Shown here one piece after another: positions 1 to 12,625 of a stretch of 64,000 bases of DNA; position 1 is the stretch's first letter, and every line of letters begins with the position of its first letter. The translations under genes and the position numbers were made by a program. The DNA lies in NCBI RefSeq assembly GCF_905475395.1, contig NC_058339.1, positions 80,008,520-80,072,519 of the forward strand, in the 5' to 3' direction. The notes under the pieces are model-generated. The model worked only from the letters and a program-made list of their open reading frames with translations. It had not been told where the DNA came from and searched no databases. The stretch is from Chrysoperla carnea (Eukaryota; Arthropoda; Insecta; Neuroptera; Chrysopidae).

Positions 1-730
1 TGTAGATAGTGAAAATAATTAGCATTTAATTTTCCTACTTGACTGATGAGGGAAGTGTAATAACTGAAATCCTATTCAAAAAAAATATACTTCAAAACAT
101 ATAAATTTGGTCGGTTTTGTTATTTTCATTTCAAACCTCATTTTCAAAGAATAATCAAGAATTTACCCTTATGAAAACTTTTTCAATTATTTAAATTCTT
201 AGAAATAAATAATTAATTATTAATTCCCACAAGTTATTGAAAAAAGTTTTTAATTATTTAAAAAAAAAAGATTTTTCTAAAATTAAAAAAAGTATATTAG
301 TATATTTTTATAAATAGTATATTTTTATTCTATGAATTATTATTATATTTAAACTGATGAGGATAGTGTTGTTTCTGAAATCCTTATATTATTTTCTTTT
401 TCATTTTATATAATGTAGAACTGATTTTATTTTTAAACAAATACATTAAATTTTATAAGACGTAATAATTAAATTTTATTTTTTACATATTTATAACAAT
501 ATTTTTAATCATTTTTAACGCGATCATTGTTTTTGCATATAGTTTTGTAATTGATTAAATTGTTAAATATTTCATTGGTTTTGTGCTATCTTTTTTTTTC
601 TTTTAATTAAAACGTAAGAAAAAATTGCTTAAATAATGGAAAAAAATTATGAAGATTGATATTAATTAAATATGCATACTTTCTGACAGATAGTAATTTT
701 CTAAAGGTTGGATTCGTGGTCTTATATTAT
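1..730. other. AT-rich DNA, no gene seen
   Basis: Very AT-rich with scattered poly-A and poly-T. No frame longer than 60 codons, no repeats beyond low complexity. Confidence 0.5.
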
Positions 731-904
731 TTTATAATAACTAATTAAAATAATAAAAAAATAATAAATAATTTTTTATTAATGTATGACTACAAGTTTA
801 TTTGTTTTATTTCAAAATTTTTCGAACGCAAGTAAACTTGTAATCATTCATTAATAATAAAATTATTATTTATTTTTTATTATTTTAATTATTTATTGTA
901 ATTT
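731..904. mobile_element. AT-rich hairpin element
   Basis: The arms 731-805 and 830-904 are inverted copies: 'tgactacaagtttatttg' on the left against 'caagtaaacttgtaatcatt' on the right, each followed outward by TTAATAAT/AATAAT runs. The loop is short and there is no coding frame. MITE-like. Confidence 0.6.
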
Positions 905-2566
905 AGTATGTACTACCAAAAACCTAATATAAATTCAATTAATAAAATATTTTAATCATAATTAGTTTGAATATTGACATTTTGTTTTTCTATTTTTAAT
1001 TTTATTTTATTTATCAGTATTGTTTATACTGAACTTTATTAATTATTTTATTGCAATTTTAATAAATATTGTGTCTTCATAGAGCATTTTTATCAACTGA
1101 TATTTTCAGTTTATGAACATGCTATATGATTTGTAACACTTTTACCTAATTTCTTACAATTTTTATATAATTATAGTTTTTATTTTAAAGATTAAGGATG
1201 TACGAGCGTATATGATCAAGTTATTTCAGATAAAAAAATGAAAAAAATTATATATATTTTCAATTTTAATAGTGAATTTCAATATCAATTGACGATATAA
1301 GAAGAGAAGTAAGAATACAATTTTTCGATATCCCTTAAATTTCAAAATATTGAAAATTGTAAATTTTTTGTAATAGTTTAGCTTCCCATTATTCAAAAAC
1401 AAAGCAGATAACGAAAAATATTATTCTTATTTTTTGTCTTCTTTCTTGAAGTTATAATTAAATTCATCTTTAAAGTTGAAAAAAAGATAAAAATAATTTT
1501 AACCCTAAATCTGCTCGTACATCCCTTATTTTGATGGAGACATAGATTTTTTTTCTATGTCATTGCTAAAATAGGTTTACTTTCTATTTTTCAAGTGAAA
1601 ATTATCAAAAACTTTCAGAAAAATATCACTTTTTTGAGATTTCTCCATAAGAGCAATGTACTTTATTTCGATTTTCCAAAAAGTTAGCATGAATATTTAA
1701 GTTGGAATTTTAACCACATATTCGTTGAATAAAATTCTATCTATAAAATAGTTTGAGAGAATTTTAAAATTTCAAATCAAGAAATTATGGCGTTAATTAT
1801 TTAAGAACTTAATCTTGCTAAATTGTTTCAGATATAAATATCTTAAAATTTATTTTTATTTAAATAATTACTAGGTTAGCCTTCTGATGTTATTTTTAAG
1901 AACTAGAATGAATCCAAGTGGAATTTAATTTGAATTTTGTAGAATTTTCGAAGCTGCTGCTACCATTTTGCTAATTTCCTTGGGTTCAACTTTTTGGTAG
2001 AATTTTAGGAACCGATTTATAATAAACTATCCATACCACCAATTTAAGTAAATTAAAATTCATTAGGAGTGACTAAAAAGCATTTCAAAGTCTACAGTAT
2101 CCTCATCAATATTCTTTTTTTAGTAAGCTCCGCATATAAATATAAAAAAAGTTCTTCTTATAACTATTCGAAAATTTATTTATTTTTAATGGTTTCATTG
2201 TACAATCATCTTAAAAATTTTCGATTCCATTTTCTTAAGTCAAGTAAAAGTAAAATATTATTGAACATTGTTGCATGTCAAAAGCCATAATTTTATATAA
2301 ATTATAAAATGTATCTTACAGATAAATATAAAATATTCCGTTTATTGCTTCATTACAAATACCGTTTTTATTATTCGAGCTCATAAATCAATTAATATAT
2401 ATTTTAAATTTTTTAATTCAATTACAGGAAAGTATATAAAAAAAACATTGAATATTTTTATATCGAATAGTGGTATAGTCTCGGTGCCAATCACATATAT
2501 TGTTTTTTAAAAACATCTCTAGAAATACTCTAGGTGATATAGAATCTCATTACTCTTGTTCATACT
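905..2566. other. AT-rich DNA, no gene seen
   Basis: A frame at 2069-2290 begins with a weak start and is Ser/Tyr/Lys/Phe/Leu-biased, as expected by chance. 'Tgtacgagcg' near 1200 and 'gctcgtacatccctta' near 1513 are inverted and may be the ends of a roughly 330-bp element, but the arms between them do not pair further. Confidence 0.4.
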
Positions 2567-2571
2567 ACACT

Positions 2572-3745
2572 TAATTACAGGAGTTATTTTTTTATTTAAA
2601 TAGGTTCAGTATCAAGTACTGAATGTAAAGGCACAAAATCCAAACAAAATAAGCGGGGGAAGTGCCTCCATTTTAAGGAAATCCATTTTGGGCTGTATAT
2701 CCATAACCGCATACTTTAGACCAAAAATGTAGTCTTTATTGTAGATAATTAAATTTCCTACTGTTTTTGTAAAAATTTTTTTTTTTGTATCACTAACCGT
2801 TTATGACTTACATGACTATAACGATTTACTCATTGACTATTTGACCGATATCTCTTCTAATACTTGTTTAAACAATAAAATGAGAATAACTGAACTTTTA
2901 CATCTACAAAGTTCCTAAAACTTTTACTTTAAACTTTTCTTTCTAAAATTAATATTTTTGACGATACGTTCAATGTTGCAAAACAGCTACTGATAACTGT
3001 GATTTTTTCTTGCACTTAATTACATGAGTTATTTTTTCTAAAAATAGGTTTATTATCACGTACTGAATGTAAATGCACAAAGTCCTTACAAAAGGGCGGA
3101 AGTGACGCTATTTAAAGAAAAACCGTTACGGCCTTTTAACCCGTAACCGTGCTTTTTAAGCCAAAAGTGTTAATAACATTTATTGTAAATAATTAAATTT
3201 TTTTACACAATTTTTTAAATTAAAAAAAAATTTCAAGATTTTGGAGGTAAGAAAGCACATTATTTATTGCTAATTATGTCTTTATCATTAGTATTTTTTA
3301 TATATTTATTGTTTTTTTATAATAACAATATGAATACCCCATTTTTATTAATCTTACACCCGGTGGTTTCAACACTGAATGCCTTCGTTCAGAGTAAAAG
3401 TTTACGGAAATTTGTTTTAAAAGTTTAATTATTATCATTTTCTTGTTTAAACAAATATTAGAGGAGATATCGGTCGAATAGTCAATGAGTAAATCGTCAT
3501 AAACGGTTAGTTATGACAAAAAATAATTATTTTACAAAAAAGGTAAGTAATTTAATTATCTCCAATAAAGACTATTATCATATTTGGTCTAAAGTATGCG
3601 GTTATAGATATATAGCTCAAAACGGTTTTCCCTAAAATGGAGGCACTTCCCTAGCTTATTTTTGTTAGGATTTTGTGCATTTACATTTAATACGTGGTAC
3701 TGAATCTATTAAAATAAAAAAACAACTCCTGCAATTGAATGCAGA
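2572..3745. mobile_element. Long inverted-repeat element with an extra internal arm copy
   Basis: The left arm (2572-2935) and right arm (3392-3745) are inverted copies of about 350 bp. Shared blocks include 'gaagtgcctccattttaagg', 'accgcatactttagacc', 'tttactcattgactat' and 'cgatatctcttctaat'. A third, more diverged copy of the outer half lies at about 3008-3205 in the left-arm orientation ('ttaattacatgagttatttt', 'tactgaatgtaaatgcacaa'). The outer ends read 'caggagttattttt' and its complement. No coding frame. This resembles a foldback or long-TIR derivative of a DNA transposon. Confidence 0.7.
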
Positions 3746-4022
3746 AAGAAATTCTCTGTAGTCTGAGGTAAAATTGGTATGTCTATATAAACAACTTTTT
3801 ATCTTTGAATATCACTTTACTATACATTTTTTTGCTTCCCAAAAGAAGTTTCACAGTCCCCTAAGAGATGCAAATAGCATGCCAAAAAATCAGCTTTACA
3901 GCGCGTTTTGCGATTTTATTGTAGGATTTACCTGGCGTACATGACTATTTTTAATAGTTGGATGCATTCAATTTAAAATATCCGGAAATATTCAATATAA
4001 AATATTCGAAGCGCGAAATTTT

Positions 4023-4170
4023 ACGAAGTTTCACTGCTGTCCCCTCAGCCTCTCCCTAGAAAATCCCATTTTCCTGTATTTTGAAATGTTTTCCCTAGGG
4101 TGTGGCCTTTTCGAATTTTTCTGGATATGTAGCCTATACCTATTATATTTATAATATAATAAAGTAAAAA
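4023..4170 (+). mobile_element. Deleted copy of the repeat at 54298-54798
   Basis: Starts 'acgaagtttcactgctgt', carries 'ccctagaaaatcccattttc' and 'ggatatgt', and then jumps to the end 'tatatttataatataataaa'. Both ends match the fuller copy at 54298-54798, and about 350 bp of the middle is missing. Confidence 0.65.
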
Positions 4171-4350
4171 CGTATGTATATCAGATATGGTGGAAGCGAT
4201 GGGAAAATGTCATACTTACCATAAATTGCATTGTCACAAGAACCAAACGTGTGTGCCTGATACCTTCAGTGGAAGTGGGTGAAATATTGATTGAAAAATT
4301 CCAGGACATACATACAAGTATAGTTAAATAAATGTCTTTAAAGTTTGTTA
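4171..4350 (+). repeat. Dispersed 'atatggtggaagcgat' repeat, copy 1
   Basis: Shares 'atcagatatggtggaagcga', 'aaattgcattgtca' and 'ttaaataaa' with 8080-8280. A short head-only match lies at 6418-6440. It abuts the deleted element at 4023-4170. Non-coding. Confidence 0.45.
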
Positions 4351-4784
4351 GACAAAGCATTATTAGGCCACTCAACAATTTCTAGAGGTGTATTTATGAA
4401 TGACAATATACGCTGCAGCTGGTTGGCACCGGGTCTAGTGACATATGAATATAAAAATTTATTTTATTGTATTCGTCGGAGACAAAAGTCTGAGTGTGCT
4501 TTTATAATATAACAATTAAATAATTTCTTTTAAGTTTTTATTATCACGAGTATTATACATTAATTTTAATTACGTTTTTCACATATGGTTTATCATGTTT
4601 CATTTCTGTTTTTCACATTTCTATTGTTTTCTGGTCTACAAAATTTACTTTTTCGACTAAAAAACATGTGTAGAAGCACATTTACAGTGATAGGTCTAAA
4701 AAACGGTTGCAAATCGGTGAGTGGTCAAAGTGAAATATTTCACAACTATAAAATTTTGTTGAAAGAAAAAACAAAAATCGTTTA

Positions 4785-5110
4785 GAAAAACTAAAAAACA
4801 CTCTTTTGTAACTAGCTGAACTCAAAAGTAGAAAATAATTAATAATCTATAAGTTTAAAAAAATAATTAAATTAAAAAAAAAGTGATTAAGAAAAAAATT
4901 ATTTTATCGTAAAACAGCTGCAGCGTGGGGTGTTAGATTTCAATTAATGTAAATATTTTATTGACAGAAATTGATGAAAGTAAACTCTTTATGAAATATT
5001 TTAAAAAGCACTCCACGCTATTTTACGATAAAATGATTTTTTTTAGTTCAGCTAGTTACAAAAACGTGTTTTTTAGTTTTTTTAAACTACTATTTATTTT
5101 CTGCTTTTAA
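4785..5110. mobile_element. Hairpin element, 'ctaaaaaacac..gtaactagctgaact' family, copy 1
   Basis: The left arm 'actaaaaaacactcttttg' plus 'taactagctgaact' pairs with the right arm at 5046-5080. A second inner inverted pair ('ttttatcgtaaaacagc', 'gctattttacgataaaa') lies at about 4901-4918 and 5018-5034. No coding frame. Confidence 0.65.
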
Positions 5111-6240
5111 GTTTCCGTGTTTTCAGTCAGATATGGAAAAACTTTGACGAATTCATTTTTGACAAATTTTGGACTTTTTAGGACTGGTTTAACTTTTTTA
5201 AACAAGTTGCACAAAGATTTATAGGTCCAATAGTTTTTTCAGAGTTGTGGGAACGGTTTTTTAAAACTATACTCGCTGTTTTTATCTTTTAGTATTTCAG
5301 AAGTGATGTTTTTACTCGTGGTAATAGCACGTTGAAAAACGTGGTTATATTCTTATAATATTTACTTAAATTTTTTATCTTAATTCATTACAAGTGGCCA
5401 AATAACCTTAAATTTTGTTATGTAAAGTTTAATTCTTGAGATTCCAAAACGGTCGAAATTTTCTAATTTGGAAAATAAAATTATTTAATTTATATATGCA
5501 AAAATTTTCGTCCAAAAAATTTCATCAAGTGAAAACTACTGATAGTTGTTATTATCTTAATTCTTTATAAAAGAAATTTAACCCTAAATTTTACATTTTT
5601 CATTGTAAAAAGGTTTTTCTATAGAATGAAATAAAAAAATGAACTAATTTGAAAAGAAATTTTTTGTTCTTGAGATTTCAAAACTGACGAAATTTTCTTA
5701 TTTTCAAAATTTAAATTCTTTAATTTATATTTTTTTAAAAAAAAAATTACATCAAGTGAAAACTATCGATAGTTGTTACTGTTTATTCTTTACAAGTTGC
5801 CATATAACCTTATATTATAAATTTTTCATTGTATAAAGATTTTTCTAAAGAAAGAAGTAAAAAAATAAACTAATTTGAAAAGAAAGTTTTGTTATGTAAA
5901 GTTTAATATTTTCATTACGTAAATTAATATTTAATGTTGTATAAAACGATCGACATTGTTTTTTTCTTGTCTTTCTTTTTTTATATTATTTCAATCATTT
6001 TAAATATCTTACAAGGATATAATAAATACAGATAGATTGGTGGTACCATCGAAAATATACGGTGTTTTTTCTTTGTATTCTTCTAAGTTATTCGAGCTAC
6101 ATACTCTTCTAAGTTATTCGAGCTCATCACAAATTATCATAAATAAATTATTCAATATTTTAAATAATTTATATATTATTTTTAAAAACAAAAGGAACGA
6201 AATATTTATTTCAGGCAAATGAAATTGCTTTTAAATATAC
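5111..6240. other. AT-rich DNA, no gene seen
   Basis: Contains two diverged tandem-like stretches around 5395-5590 and 5640-5860, each with 'aaattttcttatt', 'catcaagtgaaaactat' and 'gatagttgtta'. They look like an old duplicated repeat. The small frame at 6037-6222 holds a repeated 'tctaagttattcgagct' and no domain. Confidence 0.4.
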
Positions 6241-6361
6241 AAATAATAGTTTATAAAAACTGAAAAACACGCTTTTGTAACTACCTGAACTAAGACTTTT
6301 CTACCTTTCAGTTCAGCTAGTTACGAAAGCGCGTTTTTTAGTTTTTTCAAACTATTATTTA
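6241..6361. mobile_element. Compact hairpin element, same family, copy 2
   Basis: 'aaacacgcttttgtaacta' on the left and 'tagttacgaaagcgcgtttt' on the right form an almost pure hairpin with a loop of about 25 nt. The sequence matches the outer arms of the element at 4785-5110, so this is a minimal member of that family. Confidence 0.65.
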
Positions 6362-7841
6362 TTCTTTTTTTGGTGTTTTTTAGTTTTTTAGACTATTATT
6401 TATTTATCTAAAATTTAGTATGAATATGGTGGAAGCGCAAAGAAATGTATTTTTTGCAGATAAGGAAAATCCAATAAAAATCCAAATTTGTAAAAAACTT
6501 AAAATTCAACTTTTTCAAAAACTATGAAAGATACAGAGTTCAAAATTTGTATGAAGCTTCTGATTTATGCTCCCAAAAGCAGACATAATGAATTGATTCA
6601 TTTATTGAACTCTTTCTAAGATCTACACACATTTGACTATAAAAATATTGTCGTAATGTTAAAACCATTCTTAGAGAAAAAAATGTCTTGAAATTTTAAT
6701 TTACTAATAAGATTTCTTTCAATAAGTCAATAATAAAATTTTATTTAAATTAAAAATTAAATTCTAATTTTTTTTTTTTCATTCATTCATATATAAAAGG
6801 TGAGTCATAAGTTGCGTTACAATCTAAAATTGAAGTAAATTTCCGACAAATTTTGTTTGAAACTATTTTTGATGATTTATATCTAGTTGAACAAAAATCG
6901 TTTTTTATGTATACAAAGCGTTAATTAACGCAACCCTAGCACTTCTGAGATTGCGCGTTAGAACGATCTAAAACGAGATGCCAAAATCTTCTTTTTTATA
7001 TATATTTTTTTGCCTTTGAATAAATTCATAAAATCGCTTATTTTCAGTTACTTTGAACGGCCCAGTAGGTATATATACAACAAAATTACCCTAACATGCG
7101 TTCCTGGGTTAATGTTACCAACGAAAAAAAAAAAAAAAAAAAAAAAAAAAACTATGAAAAACTCATGAAAGATTTAAATGATGAAAATTGCCGTTATAAA
7201 ATGATAATTTTTTACAATCAAGTCCAGGTTTTATAAATTTTTTTTGTCATCATCGTATTTAACGCATTTTTAATGTAAAAATTGCGTAAAAAAAGTATAT
7301 TCGACTCGACTATGATATCACATGTTTGTCGATAGAAATGCATAAGAACTCAATAAATCCAATCGATCGAATAAAAACAGAAAGAAACTCATGAAAATCA
7401 GCCTGAAAACAAATTTGCCAAGCTAAGAATTTAAAGTTAAAATTACAAAGTTAGTTAAAATCCTTCCAAATTGAAATTGTTGTCTGACTTATGCGCCACT
7501 CTGCGTAATAGTATTTGTTGAACATTTTCATTAAACAGTATAAAACTTTATCTTTGTAGTAATAAGATGTATGTCAATATTTATAAAACAAAAATCAAGT
7601 ATTTTCTTCATATTATAATCATTTTCAACAAGTCAGTTTACTCAGTGTTTGATTTTTCTTCAGAATTATATAATATATTATCATACCTCCATATGCGATA
7701 CATTTTAGGTAGGAGTTTCATGGAATTTTTTTATGCTATCGTGTTCGTTATAGAAAATAATACTGTACATGAATGTAAAGGATGTCCAAAAATTCAGCAA
7801 AATTTGAATTCCATTTGCGTGATAAAGTGTTGACAATGAAT
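6362..7841. other. AT-rich DNA with poly-A tract, no gene seen
   Basis: A run of 28 A (7124-7151) may be the tail of an unrecognised retroposon. An 88-codon frame at 7567-7833 (ending VHECKGCPKIQQN..) has three cysteines near its end but no family resemblance, and its AT-driven composition argues for chance. Confidence 0.4.
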
Positions 7842-8066
7842 AAATTTTTAATAAAAAATACTTTTTAAGGTACAAACTTTTCTTGTACTAAAAAGTAGAA
7901 AATAATTTATCTATGAGTCATTCACACACATACATTATTCTTAATATTAAGCACCTCAAGCTTTTACAAATAGTCGAGTATGAGTATGACTCATAGATAA
8001 AATTATTTTTTACTTTTTAGTACAATAAAAGCTTGTCCCTTAAAAAGTATTTTTATTAAAATTTTT
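7842..8066. mobile_element. Hairpin element with ~83-bp arms
   Basis: Left arm 7844-7927 ('aaaaatactttttaaggtac', 'gtactaaaaagtag', 'atctatgagtcat') is inverted at 7982-8066 ('atgactcatagat', 'ctttttagtac'). The loop is about 55 nt. Non-coding, MITE-like. Confidence 0.65.
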
Positions 8067-8077
8067 AATTTAGGATT

Positions 8078-8280
8078 AAAAAAAATGTATATATATCAAA
8101 TATGGTGGAAGCGATTGAAAAATCTGAACGCAACAACTTTACCATGCATTGTCATCCAAACTAAATGTGCATGCATATATCAGCTCAATCGGAAACCGTT
8201 AAGTGGATCAAATTTGACTTGCAAGATTTTATTACAGACAGACAACGGGATAGGTGGAACTAAATAAAAGCTTGTCAAAA
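8078..8280 (+). repeat. Dispersed 'atatggtggaagcgat' repeat, copy 2
   Basis: Starts 'atatcaaatatggtggaagc', includes 'gcattgtcatccaaactaaa' and 'cagacagacaacggg' and ends 'aataaaagcttgtc'. Related to 4171-4350. A chance 60-codon frame overlaps it. Confidence 0.45.
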
Positions 8281-8313
8281 GATAAGGCAGATGGCAGTTT
8301 GGGGTTTTTTTAT

Positions 8314-8454
8314 AATGAAGGACTTCACTAAAAAAGATCGCGTTTTCACTGTTGAGCAAGATTTTAAGCGTAAAAGAGTCTAAGCAGCTAAAGCTCGTAA
8401 TTTTCGTAAAAGCTATGGCTGAAATAAGGATTTTGCTTCATCAAATGTGAAAAG
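8314..8454 (+). pseudogene. Short decayed coding relic, basic protein
   Basis: One frame reads MKDFTKKDRVFTVEQDFKRK then RV, a TAA, AAKARNFRKSYG, a TGA, then NKDFASSNVKR and a third stop. The sense codons look protein-like and basic on both sides of the stops, as in a dead transposase N-terminus. No family recognised. Confidence 0.3.
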
Positions 8455-10432
8455 ATAATTTTTTTTTAAATCAGAAAAATTAGATTAGAGCAATATTTCA
8501 CATATATACTTCGATATATTTATATTATATCGAATTATATCTGATATTTTAAGGATAAGGAATTTTTTTAGTATAAAAACCCTTTAACAAAACTACACAA
8601 AACAATAATTTAATATTAGCAGAAAAAAATACAATATTGAAATCTGTACATAGAGATCTTGGGAGGTTTACAACACACACTTTTTAATATTTTAATTAAA
8701 TTTTATAAAGGATTTTATTATTTCACTTTTTATAATTATTTTTTGACATAGTAACCTAATTACGTGAAGAAATGTTAACGACATTTTAACCTAATTAACA
8801 ATAAATAAGTGAAAATGTTTCTCACTTAACCGTTGGATAATTTACTGAGTTATTCCATGAAAAAAATGCAAATTTATTTTACAAAAGAGACACTGAATAG
8901 AATCATAGAAATTATTCTATTTTAAATTTTTTTCTGGTAAATAATTTCGATAGTTATCTTCACGTTTCGTTAAATACAAGAAAACCCTAATCAAAATCTA
9001 TATTTTTAATTACATTTTTCTTATTATAATTAATATTATCAGATGGTAAGAAAGTAATTTAAAATAAATTAGGATATAGAAAGTCGTCAATGACAACAGA
9101 TCTCCTCATTTCGATAATCGAACTTTTCATGTCTCTATTGTTTTAATATTTTCTATATAGAAAAAAAGGATCGCTTCCTTACAATCCTTTGTGTCTTTAG
9201 TTTAGTAAAGATGAGAAAAGTTATTTTATAATTTTCTCGGAACTTTCAAAGTGTACCCTGTTTAAAATATTTTGCAAGAAATATAATATTTGTATTCGAA
9301 AGGTTGTACAATTCTCTGTCGAATTATTAGGTATTATTAATTATTATTAATAAACTTTATTAATATACCAATTGGCTAATCAAAGTAATACATTGACTCT
9401 GTCGAATGTGATTTTATACTCTTTATACTTTTTGGACCAAGTTACGCATTGTCTAAACAAATTGGCCACTAAATCTATCGAATTTAAAAAAAATATTTTT
9501 TTTAAGTTTTAATAAAAACATATTGTTTTCCTTAAAACTGATTATAATGTACTTGAATATATGGCTCGTACCAGAGTGCGTAAAAGCGCATTCGATAGAA
9601 AAATGAAGCTTTTGTATGGAATAAGTTTTTACTAAAATCTTTAAAGAAGCTTCAGTGTCAAATTTACTTTGACAGTGCGTAATTTGATTAAGAAATATTG
9701 AGCCAAAATCTGTAAAAAGTGAATTCTAAACTATGTAAGCTGTCGATACTTTAAAGAAAACAATAAGGTTTTATTAATAAGCTTAATTGTATAGTGTCCA
9801 ATTGTTTTCGAAAGTGCGTAGCTAGTTCAAAAAACTCGTACGAGAATGCGTCAAAACTTATGTGACAGAGAAATGCAGAATCTTTCAAATGCATACATAT
9901 ACCGATTCAATTTCAATCAAAATAATTTTTACTCTCCGTGTTCGCTTTTTTGGAAATTTGAGAAGCAATTGTCAACGTCGTGTTTAACAACCTTTCCTTC
10001 TAAGAAAATTTTCCTAATATATTTCACTTTCTAGGGGACCAACTTGCGAACAGTCTCTCAAATTTCCAAAGCTTTTGAAATGACTATCTATAGTCTTGTT
10101 ATAGATAGAAGGCAAAATCAAATTACACTCACTAGGTCAGTAGATATGTTTCAAGTTTATTTAACTTTTCTAGTTCGTGTATTGTTTTCCTGTCAGAAAA
10201 ACTAGTTCCACTGAACCATATCGATAAAAATTAAACAAAAAACAAAATTTTTTTTATAGTGAAAAAAATTTACCTCCCTAAAAATATTTGACAGTAATAA
10301 TTTATGTTTCATTTCAAAAAAAGTTTGCTACAAACAATGCATCTATTGTTTCTTTATTCGTGTAAAATATGATTTTTGATACAAAAATTAAAAAATTCCC
10401 CAAAATACATATGAATGGTATTAGACCAAGAG
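8455..10432. other. AT-rich DNA, no gene seen
   Basis: Contains a weak inverted pair ('ctctgtcgaatgtgatttta' near 9398 and its counterpart near 9575-9603) and several 'gtgcgtaa' words at 9577-9825. No protein-like frame. Confidence 0.4.
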
Positions 10433-10905
10433 CCAGAGACCAATTTAAGTGGTCATTTCAAAAGTCACGAAACTTTTCATAGTATAACTATAACTCAATA
10501 CCTATAGATACTGAAAAGCTACTTCTGTCAAAAATGTGTGGCCGGGGTGGACTACTCAAAATTTTTAAAGAAATAAAGCTTATTATGTTAAAATTTCAAG
10601 GCTGATGAAATGACAAAAATGGATTTTTTTTAAATAAATATGCATAGCGTTCTGGCAACAATTAGGAGGCATATAAATGTTCTGGCAAAAATAAAATAAA
10701 AATTTCCTAAAATTTTATGACTTATACTTTAACAAAAATAAGCCTTATTTCTTACCCTCTTTAAAAATTTAGGGTAGTCCATCCCTGCCACACATGGCTG
10801 CCAGAAGTAGCTTTTCAGTATCTGCAGGTATTGAGGTTTTACTATGAAAAGTTTCGTGGCTTTTGAAATGACCACCTAAAATTGGTCACTGGCTCTCCCT
10901 CTATA
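10433..10905. mobile_element. DNA transposon derivative with ~150-bp inverted repeats
   Basis: Left arm 10433-10583 and right arm 10740-10905 are inverted copies: 'agagccagagaccaatttaa' against 'aaaattggtcactggctctc', and 'tactgaaaagctacttctg' against 'cagaagtagcttttcagta'. The 150-bp centre has two 'gttctggcaa' copies. No transposase. Confidence 0.7.
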
Positions 10906-12586
10906 TGAGACATTCCTGAAAAGCGAAAACTATGAAATTTAAACAAAATAAATAACAAATTTTTGTGTTTTTGTTCTAGTTTTCGGGGAAAAAATATATA
11001 TCTGCGTTTATATATATATATATTTTTTTTTTCGCAGTGACATATATAATTTTTTACTAAATATAAATGTTATGACAAATGATCACCCATTTTCCCTACA
11101 AACATACAAAAAAAAAAAAGATTTAAAAAAAAAAATAAATATGCGGTAAAAATTGTGTAGTGATTTTTATTCTGTGCTTTTATGCAACGCGCGGCAGTGA
11201 ACGGGTAGACAGTTGTATAAATACACGACTGATGATAAATGCTTTTTCAGTTTTCTCTTAATTTTTTTATCTATTTTGTGTTTGTAGGAAAATGATGAAT
11301 TATAAAAATTTTCACAAATAAACTCTTTATTATGGTATACCCTTTTTTTTGAACCGATTTCAAAACAGAATGAAGGAATATGATATACAAAATCTGGGTT
11401 TTACCATACTTTTAGCATAGAAGCTGCAAAGACCATGCTGGAAACCATTTAAAGATTTGAGTAGCTTCTTGTTGATTAATGCTTTTTTGTTGTTGTTTTA
11501 TTACAAAAACATGTGCAATTTTTTTGTTTTTAATTATGACTTATTTTGACATTAAGGGACTGGAAGACGATTGGTATTTTTTGTTTTATACTTATTTTAG
11601 TTATAACTTCAAAAATAATGCGAACTTCGCTTAATAACTGTATAAATTTTTGAGTTACTGCTAAACATATGATACAAAGATGCAAAAAAAAGAATATTTT
11701 TAATTTAACGGAAAATCATACTTTGAAGTCGGTGATATTTTTTTAAGCAAACGTTTATTTGTTACAATATTCTGTTACTAAAATAAAATATTGTTTTAAA
11801 ATATTTTTTATAAAAATTTTTCCCTATTGTTCGGTACGTGTTTTTTTGTTCGTGTGTCTGACTAAGGCAAAGAGTAGATATTCTCAATGATAAATGAACT
11901 ATGTTATATGAAATATAAACCAATTTTTTACGTCAATGCACACATTTTCACAGGGATCAAAGTGATATTTTTAATTGATTTACATATATGTACTGTTTAT
12001 CGTGTGGTTAAAGATGTTTAAACACTTTAAGGTAAATATTTAAATCGATTATCTACCTCATTAAAGCACGTTAGTTCGATGTATATAAAAAAAATGAAAA
12101 TTTAATATTTTTAAAATATTGATCATAATTATTTTAAAAAAGCCTAGAATCTTTTGTGTATCCAAAATTATACTTATTTACCAATATAGATGAGCATTTT
12201 TCGAAACATTTAAATAAAGCTTTGATTAAAATCGTTCAATAGTCTTCGTATTTTTTGGGTTAGATATACCCTGTTTACTATGTTTCATCAAACTTTTCGG
12301 GACCAACATTTTGTAGCCAGCTTTTTGAGTTTTATCAAGAAAACCAATAGTAAGTAAGGTTGCAATGGAATTAGTAAAAGGATAAAGAAACTAGAGAAAA
12401 CTTTATTTCCAAAAAAAGTTCTGAATCTAATCATTTAAATATTATTAAAAATAAAAAACATTATTTCATATGAAATAATCGTGTAATCGATATATTTAAA
12501 ACTTCATTTAAAAACTTTTTCAGGAATAATTCGACTTTTGTATTTGGATAATATCATTCTTCTTTGAAAAATTTTTAAAGATAATC
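10906..12586. other. AT-rich DNA downstream of gene A, no gene seen
   Basis: Holds a TA dinucleotide run near 11010-11024 and a single TATAAATA near 11216 with no open frame behind it. Nothing else supported. Confidence 0.4.
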
Positions 12587-12592
12587 TTTATT
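12587..12592 (-). promoter_or_regulatory. Polyadenylation signal of gene A
   Basis: AATAAA on the minus strand, 34 nt beyond the TAA stop of gene A. Confidence 0.6.
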
Positions 12593-12625
12593 TCTTGAAA
12601 TATGTTCTTAATGAAAAAAAAACAT

